Assembly: GCA_910583965.1 (NCBI GenBank) | Contig: CAJUAE010000011.1 | Coordinates: 29,196 to 55,883 of the forward strand | DNA: 26,688 nucleotides | Reading direction: 5' to 3' | Origin: an uncultured Lachnospiraceae bacterium | Lineage (GTDB): Bacteria > Bacillota > Clostridia > Lachnospirales > Lachnospiraceae | Shown: piece after piece, positions 23,701 to 26,688 of the stretch | How positions within the stretch are numbered: position 1 is the stretch's first letter | Layout: each line of letters starts with the position of its first letter | Notes under the pieces: generated by a model | Told to the model about the DNA's origin: nothing | The model's input: the letters and a program-made list of their open reading frames with translations, nothing else | Databases searched by the model: none | Program-made: the position numbers and the translations under genes

Positions 23701-24189
23701 ATATAATAAATGCAAATCCTTTAATTTATAGGCAAGCACATTCCTTTTGGAGGCATATTCACACAATTTCTCTACATCTTTTGTGCCAATACCATATTGC
23801 ATAAACTCAGACAGCGCTGATTTCACCTCACTAATATAGCCTGGTTTTCGGATATTGCGTCTCATAACACCAAGCGTGTCCTCTATCCCTGCTGCCACAC
23901 GCCGCAGCACCAGACTTTTTCCAGTATCGTCAAGTACTGGTTTATCGTTGCCGCCCACCTCCTCAAAAATGCGATGGGATAACCTGCCAAAACTAAGCAC
24001 ATCAATATTCATAATTCCCTTGTTTGGGTGGCGTCTTACCATCTCAAGCTGTGTCTGCATCGTAAATTGATCTGGTACAACAATCAAATAATTGACATGA
24101 GGATTTGCCATTGATTCCTCAATAATGTAATTATAAAGTTGAAAGCTCTTGCCAGAGCCTGACGCACCAATATAAAACCGTAATCCCAT
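20719..24189 (-). CDS. addB: ATP-dependent helicase/nuclease subunit B
   Basis: 1156-residue partner of AddA, with an inactivated helicase-like core that recognises Chi-type sequences in known AddAB and a second nuclease domain cutting the other strand. Seen: N-terminal Walker A GASGSGKS (8-15), VVPDQFTMQTQLEM, and a C-terminal nuclease with KIIDYKSGNQKFDLAALYYG. The four cysteines of the family's iron-sulfur cluster are present: C783 (FASCSYAHFLQYG) and C1108, C1111, C1117 (CTYCDYKSVC). It is the first gene of the addB-addA-HAD operon. No strong promoter is visible in the 219-base gap upstream, and its ribosome site is weak (AAAGGATTAAG). Confidence 0.97.
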   Translation of the reverse strand: MGLRFYIGASGSGKSFQLYNYIIEESMANPHVNYLIVVPDQFTMQTQLEMVRRHPNKGIMNIDVLSFGRLSHRIFEEVGGNDKPVLDDTGKSLVLRRVAAGIEDTLGVMRRNIRKPGYISEVKSALSEFMQYGIGTKDVEKLCEYASKRNVLAYKLKDLHLLYEGFLNYINERYITTEETLDILRKVLPRSKVVRGSVIVFDGFTGFTPVQYNVIQELMMQAQEVIVTVTMGVEENAYIQDGEQKLFYLSKKTIQDLDRLSREVGVRREKDIRIMDTVVHRYQENPGLSHLERTLFRYPAQEYRGKQESIHIFEASTPKEELRQVCLEIRRLVREKNYCYRDIAVVTGDLERYGFLAQEMFHRFDIPYFLDQTNKLVLNPFIEFIRSALLVVIQEYSYEAVFHFLRCGMAGVTPDETDKLENYCLTMGIRGKKAWHKKFARRIKKQEEAASALDELNVIREKVVTMLEPLMKKKSEKKTTGKELVKALYDFIVNASIEEKLVAYEQYFTEQGDLVKAKEYAQIYRLVMELLEQICGLLGEEELEIKEFADILDAGFSEIKVGTIPQNVDKIVIGDIERTRLCEVKALFFIGVNDGIIPKSSGTGGIISDIDREFLQESEYELAPTPRQQMYIQRLYLYLMMTKPTEYLYLSYAKVDNEGKSIRPAYLINTVVRLFPDIVIAQPQLRPIEEQMESPADALTYLVALLRRYAAEEIGDEKRLFITLYDTYARNERYALVLEQMRRAAFSYLADADRNRIPRELAQLLYGQILKNSISRLEKFASCSYAHFLQYGLSLEERDKYRFESVDMGNIFHAVLENFSEKLAEEGYTWFDFPEEAGERIVGACLEDYAVSYGETILYSSKRNEYMIKRMHRILNRTVRTLQYQLQKGAFTPENFELSFQMTSDLNAVNISLSEEERMQLIGRIDRVDTCQQDEKMYVKIIDYKSGNQKFDLAALYYGLQLQLVVYMNAAVEVLNKKNQKEKNDMHVIPAAMLYYHVSDPMTETEKGNPDPSEIEAAIREELKMTGMVSDNEEIIKLLDEDFDTKSNIIPVAKKKDGSFTKASSVLSDKDFETISTYVNHKIKELGVSILDGEIGLNPYEQRDGDACTYCDYKSVCGFDKKLGAKLVRHLDDMDQEDAMERIKQSLDVKNKEGGQ

Positions 24190-24331
24190 ATCTTAATCCT
24201 TTTGTTACTATTCACGAGATGAACGCCACTCATAGGAATTATCACTGTTCAATCATATTCTCATGAAATGCACAGTGTATATGCATTCCTGTCCCGTGAA
24301 AAATAACTATCCTTTTTTTAATTTTATCTTC

Positions 24332-24374
24332 ATATTAGTCTAGCATAATGATAGATAAAATGGTAGACTAATAT
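24332..24374 (+). promoter_or_regulatory. Inverted-repeat operator candidate before pepF
   Basis: ATATTAGTCTA (24332-24342) and TAGACTAATAT (24364-24374) are a perfect 11-base inverted repeat with a 21-base AT-rich spacer containing promoter-like sequence (CATAATGATAGATAAAAT). It ends about 35 bases before the pepF start. A dimeric regulator site or an RNA hairpin are both possible. Confidence 0.5.
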
Positions 24375-24408
24375 AGAAAGATTTACGAATATAAAGGAGA
24401 ATAAGCGA

Positions 24409-26226
24409 ATGAACGACCAACAAATCAAAACGGAAAGTTATGAGAAACGCAGTGATGTGCCTAAAGAATACACTTGGGCTCTAGAAGACCTCTATGCAAG
24501 TGATATGGACTGGAAAAAAGATTTGGAGAAATTAAAAGAAATGATTCCACAGATCGAATCTTTTCGCGGAAAGCTTGGCAAAGGCGCGGACAGTCTACTC
24601 GACTTTTTGCGATTGCAAGATGAGATTTTTGTGCTGATTGACAAGTTTACAAACTATTCGTTACGAAAGGCAGACGAGGATACCAAAAATACGACTTATC
24701 AAGGATATAAGGACCAGACAATGGGTGTGTGTGTACAGATTTCCTCTGCCTTATCGTTTGCAGAACCGGAAATTCTCGAAATTCCTGATGACACATTAAA
24801 AACATTTTATGAAGATCAGCCTGCACTCTCCATATACAAAAGATGTCTGAATGACATTCTAAGAAAAAAAGCGCACATTCTAAGCGATTCTGAGGAAAAA
24901 ATTCTCGCTGCCGCCGGAGATCTTGCACAATCACCAGAAGATATCTTTGGGCTTTTAAACGACGCAGATATGACCTATGAATCCGTATCCGATATTGAGG
25001 GAAACCGTCTTGCTGTAACCCATGCAAGCTTTATTCCTCTCATGCAAAATTATGACAGAAATGTCAGAAAAGACGCGTTCGAGTCACTGTACAAAACCTA
25101 TGATGAACACAAAAATACTTCCGCAGCAATCCTATCTGCACAGATGAAACAACTCAATTTCTTTGCAAAAATGCGCAAGTACAACAGCCCATTGGAAGCG
25201 GCACTCGACCACACCAATGTGAACCCACAAGTCTACTATAATCTAATTGAAGCTGTACATGAGAATATGGAATCTATGTACAAATATGTACGTCTTAGAA
25301 AGAAACTGTTAAAAGTGGACGAACTCCACATGTATGATTTATATGTTCCAGTGGTGTCAAATGCGGAACGCAATATTTCGTTTATAGAAACAAAAGAAAA
25401 TATTCGCGAAGCCCTTGCTGTTCTTGGTGAGGATTATGTAGCGCTCCTCGACGAAGGATTCAGAAATCGCTGGATTGACATCTATGAAAATACTGGAAAA
25501 CGCAGCGGTGCATATTCTAGTGGCTGCCGTGTTCATCCTTATGTTCTACTAAATTATAAAAATAATCTTGACAGCGAATTTACTACTGTTCATGAGATGG
25601 GACATGCATTGCACTCCTACCTCTCCAACAAGAATCAGTCTGTTATAGATTCAGACTATGTAATCTTTGTGGCAGAAGTTGCTTCCACCTGTAATGAAGC
25701 ACTATTAATGCAGTATTTACTGAAAAAGACAACGGACAAAAAAGAACGGGCATATTTAATTAATTATTTTTTGGAACAATTTCGGACAACGCTTTACCGC
25801 CAGACAATGTTTGCAGAATTTGAGTTAAAAATGAGCCAAATGATACAGAATGGGGAAAGTATTAACTCAGAATCAGCTTGCAAAGTTTATCACGACCTAA
25901 TTGATCTATATTTTGGCAAGGACATTGTGCATGATGCGAAGATAGATTTGGAGTGGGCACGCATTCCACATTTCTTCTATAACTTCTATGTGTATCAATA
26001 TGCTACTGGATTTTCTGCCGCGATTGCACTCTCACAGAAAATTTTAAATGAGGGTGCACCAGCAGTAAAAGCATACAAAGAATGTTTCTTAAGTGCTGGA
26101 TGCTCTAAAGACCCTGTGTCTATCTTAAAAGACGCTGGCGTTGACATGTCCACAAAGAAACCTGTCGAGGAAGCATTAAAATTGTTTGACAGTTTAATTG
26201 ACGAGATGGCTGAATTAATGCGTTAA
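24409..26226 (+). CDS. pepF: Oligoendopeptidase F
   Basis: 605-residue cytosolic zinc metallopeptidase of family M3B, which trims short peptides after uptake or protein turnover. The N-terminal helical region starts with the typical YTWALEDLYASDMDWKKDLE. The zinc site is H395-E396-x2-H399 (TVHEMGHALHSYL), with the third ligand E423 in VFVAEVAS-like context (IFVAEVASTCNE). The C-terminal region IPHFFYNFYVYQYATGFSAA is characteristic. The length is normal. The start ATG has AAAGGAG about 8 bases upstream. It is divergent from addB and appears to be a single-gene unit with its own promoter region and a palindromic site. Confidence 0.97.
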   Translation: MNDQQIKTESYEKRSDVPKEYTWALEDLYASDMDWKKDLEKLKEMIPQIESFRGKLGKGADSLLDFLRLQDEIFVLIDKFTNYSLRKADEDTKNTTYQGYKDQTMGVCVQISSALSFAEPEILEIPDDTLKTFYEDQPALSIYKRCLNDILRKKAHILSDSEEKILAAAGDLAQSPEDIFGLLNDADMTYESVSDIEGNRLAVTHASFIPLMQNYDRNVRKDAFESLYKTYDEHKNTSAAILSAQMKQLNFFAKMRKYNSPLEAALDHTNVNPQVYYNLIEAVHENMESMYKYVRLRKKLLKVDELHMYDLYVPVVSNAERNISFIETKENIREALAVLGEDYVALLDEGFRNRWIDIYENTGKRSGAYSSGCRVHPYVLLNYKNNLDSEFTTVHEMGHALHSYLSNKNQSVIDSDYVIFVAEVASTCNEALLMQYLLKKTTDKKERAYLINYFLEQFRTTLYRQTMFAEFELKMSQMIQNGESINSESACKVYHDLIDLYFGKDIVHDAKIDLEWARIPHFFYNFYVYQYATGFSAAIALSQKILNEGAPAVKAYKECFLSAGCSKDPVSILKDAGVDMSTKKPVEEALKLFDSLIDEMAELMR

Positions 26227-26432
26227 TCCCTTCTTAAAAAACAAAATTTTTATATTTTTCAGAAAGCTTATAAACATGGGAATTTCTAACATTAACTTGT
26301 AATTTTTGTTACTAATTTGTCGCTAACCGCATTTTATTAAAGAATACCTTATAACTTTAAACTTGACAAAAATACTAAAAAGAAAACAAATACTATCTTG
26401 GAAGATTTATGTATTTAGAAGATGCAGAAAAA

Positions 26433-26471
26433 GCAAAGAAAAGGACTGCTAATCACAGTCCTTTTCTTTGC
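26433..26471 (-). terminator. Strong hairpin terminator in the last intergenic stretch
   Basis: GCAAAGAAAAGGACTG (26433-26448) and its exact complement (26456-26471) form a 16-base-pair stem with a 7-base loop. On the minus strand it is followed by TTTTTCTG, so it most likely ends a gene entering from the right. It could also stop pepF transcription, though it is over 200 bases past the pepF stop. In the rest of 26227-26688 I see no gene, only AT-rich sequence. Confidence 0.7.
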
Positions 26472-26688
26472 CTTCTCCGACTTCTTCCATTTCTTTTTTG
26501 TGTGCTATCGGAAACTCGAATCCCTTGTTTTATAAGGCTTCAGAAATTTCCGAAATCTCATTTTCACCTCTATTTTTTACCTTCATTTTGTAACATTTCC
26601 GCTTTTAAATAACTTCCTGCTCTCTAAAAATAATTCTTATTTTTTCAAAAAACAGCTTGACAAATACCCCGAAATGTGCGGTCGTTTT

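Noticed and set aside
26505..26545. tRNA-like T-arm sequence (CTCGAATCCC)
   Set aside because: No acceptor, D or anticodon stems can be folded around it.
26657..26688. TTGACA near the right edge as a promoter
   Set aside because: No acceptable -10 lies at the right distance before the window ends; it cannot be judged.

Overview
The window reads as chromosomal DNA of a low-GC member of the class Clostridia, most likely a Lachnospiraceae gut bacterium. The support is indirect: AddAB instead of RecBCD, strong AGGAGG-type ribosome sites, consensus TTGACA-17-TATAAT promoters, and small uncharacterised families (recalled here as DUF6062 and DUF6106) that I associate with this group. No rRNA, tRNA, CRISPR array or transposase was found.

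Layout. 1-813: a small unknown gene, an edge copy of one repeat family (B) and two copies of another (A), then the guaB terminator. 814-2884: guaB (IMP dehydrogenase) with a consensus promoter and a structured leader, and a DUF6106-like membrane protein. 2885-5981: a nested palindrome, a membrane-anchored unknown protein, a perfect two-way terminator, a PfkB-type kinase homologue with the catalytic Asp replaced by Asn, and a DUF6062-like protein with two matching Cys/His modules. 6050-9072: a TetR regulator divergent from a lipoprotein, then an AI-2E family transporter. 9327-10991 (minus strand): an ECF sigma factor, an RsgI-like anti-sigma factor with a His-rich tail, and a secreted Cys/His-rich peptide. 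11116-13114 (minus strand): an unknown three-gene operon, including a 58-residue membrane protein inside what looks like a gap, behind a consensus promoter and a leader of tandem family B repeats. 13333-14448: a lone tyrosine recombinase. 14618-16094: a flavin reductase behind a CRP/FNR-like palindrome, and a CPBP protease whose last codons lie in a third family A repeat. 16182-24189: addB-addA-HAD hydrolase, tightly packed. 24409-26226: pepF. The last 460 bases hold only a hairpin.

How the genes work together. Most genes are housekeeping: GMP synthesis (guaB), double-strand break repair (addAB), peptide breakdown (pepF). Two parts are candidates for something less described. The first is the sigma/anti-sigma/His-rich peptide cassette, where both exported proteins end in His-rich tails, which suggests metal or envelope sensing. 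The second is the unknown operon with its repeat-built leader. In addition, two families of short structured repeats occur in non-coding DNA; family A keeps its stems while their sequences change. All functions are inferred by reading the sequence; no database search was possible.
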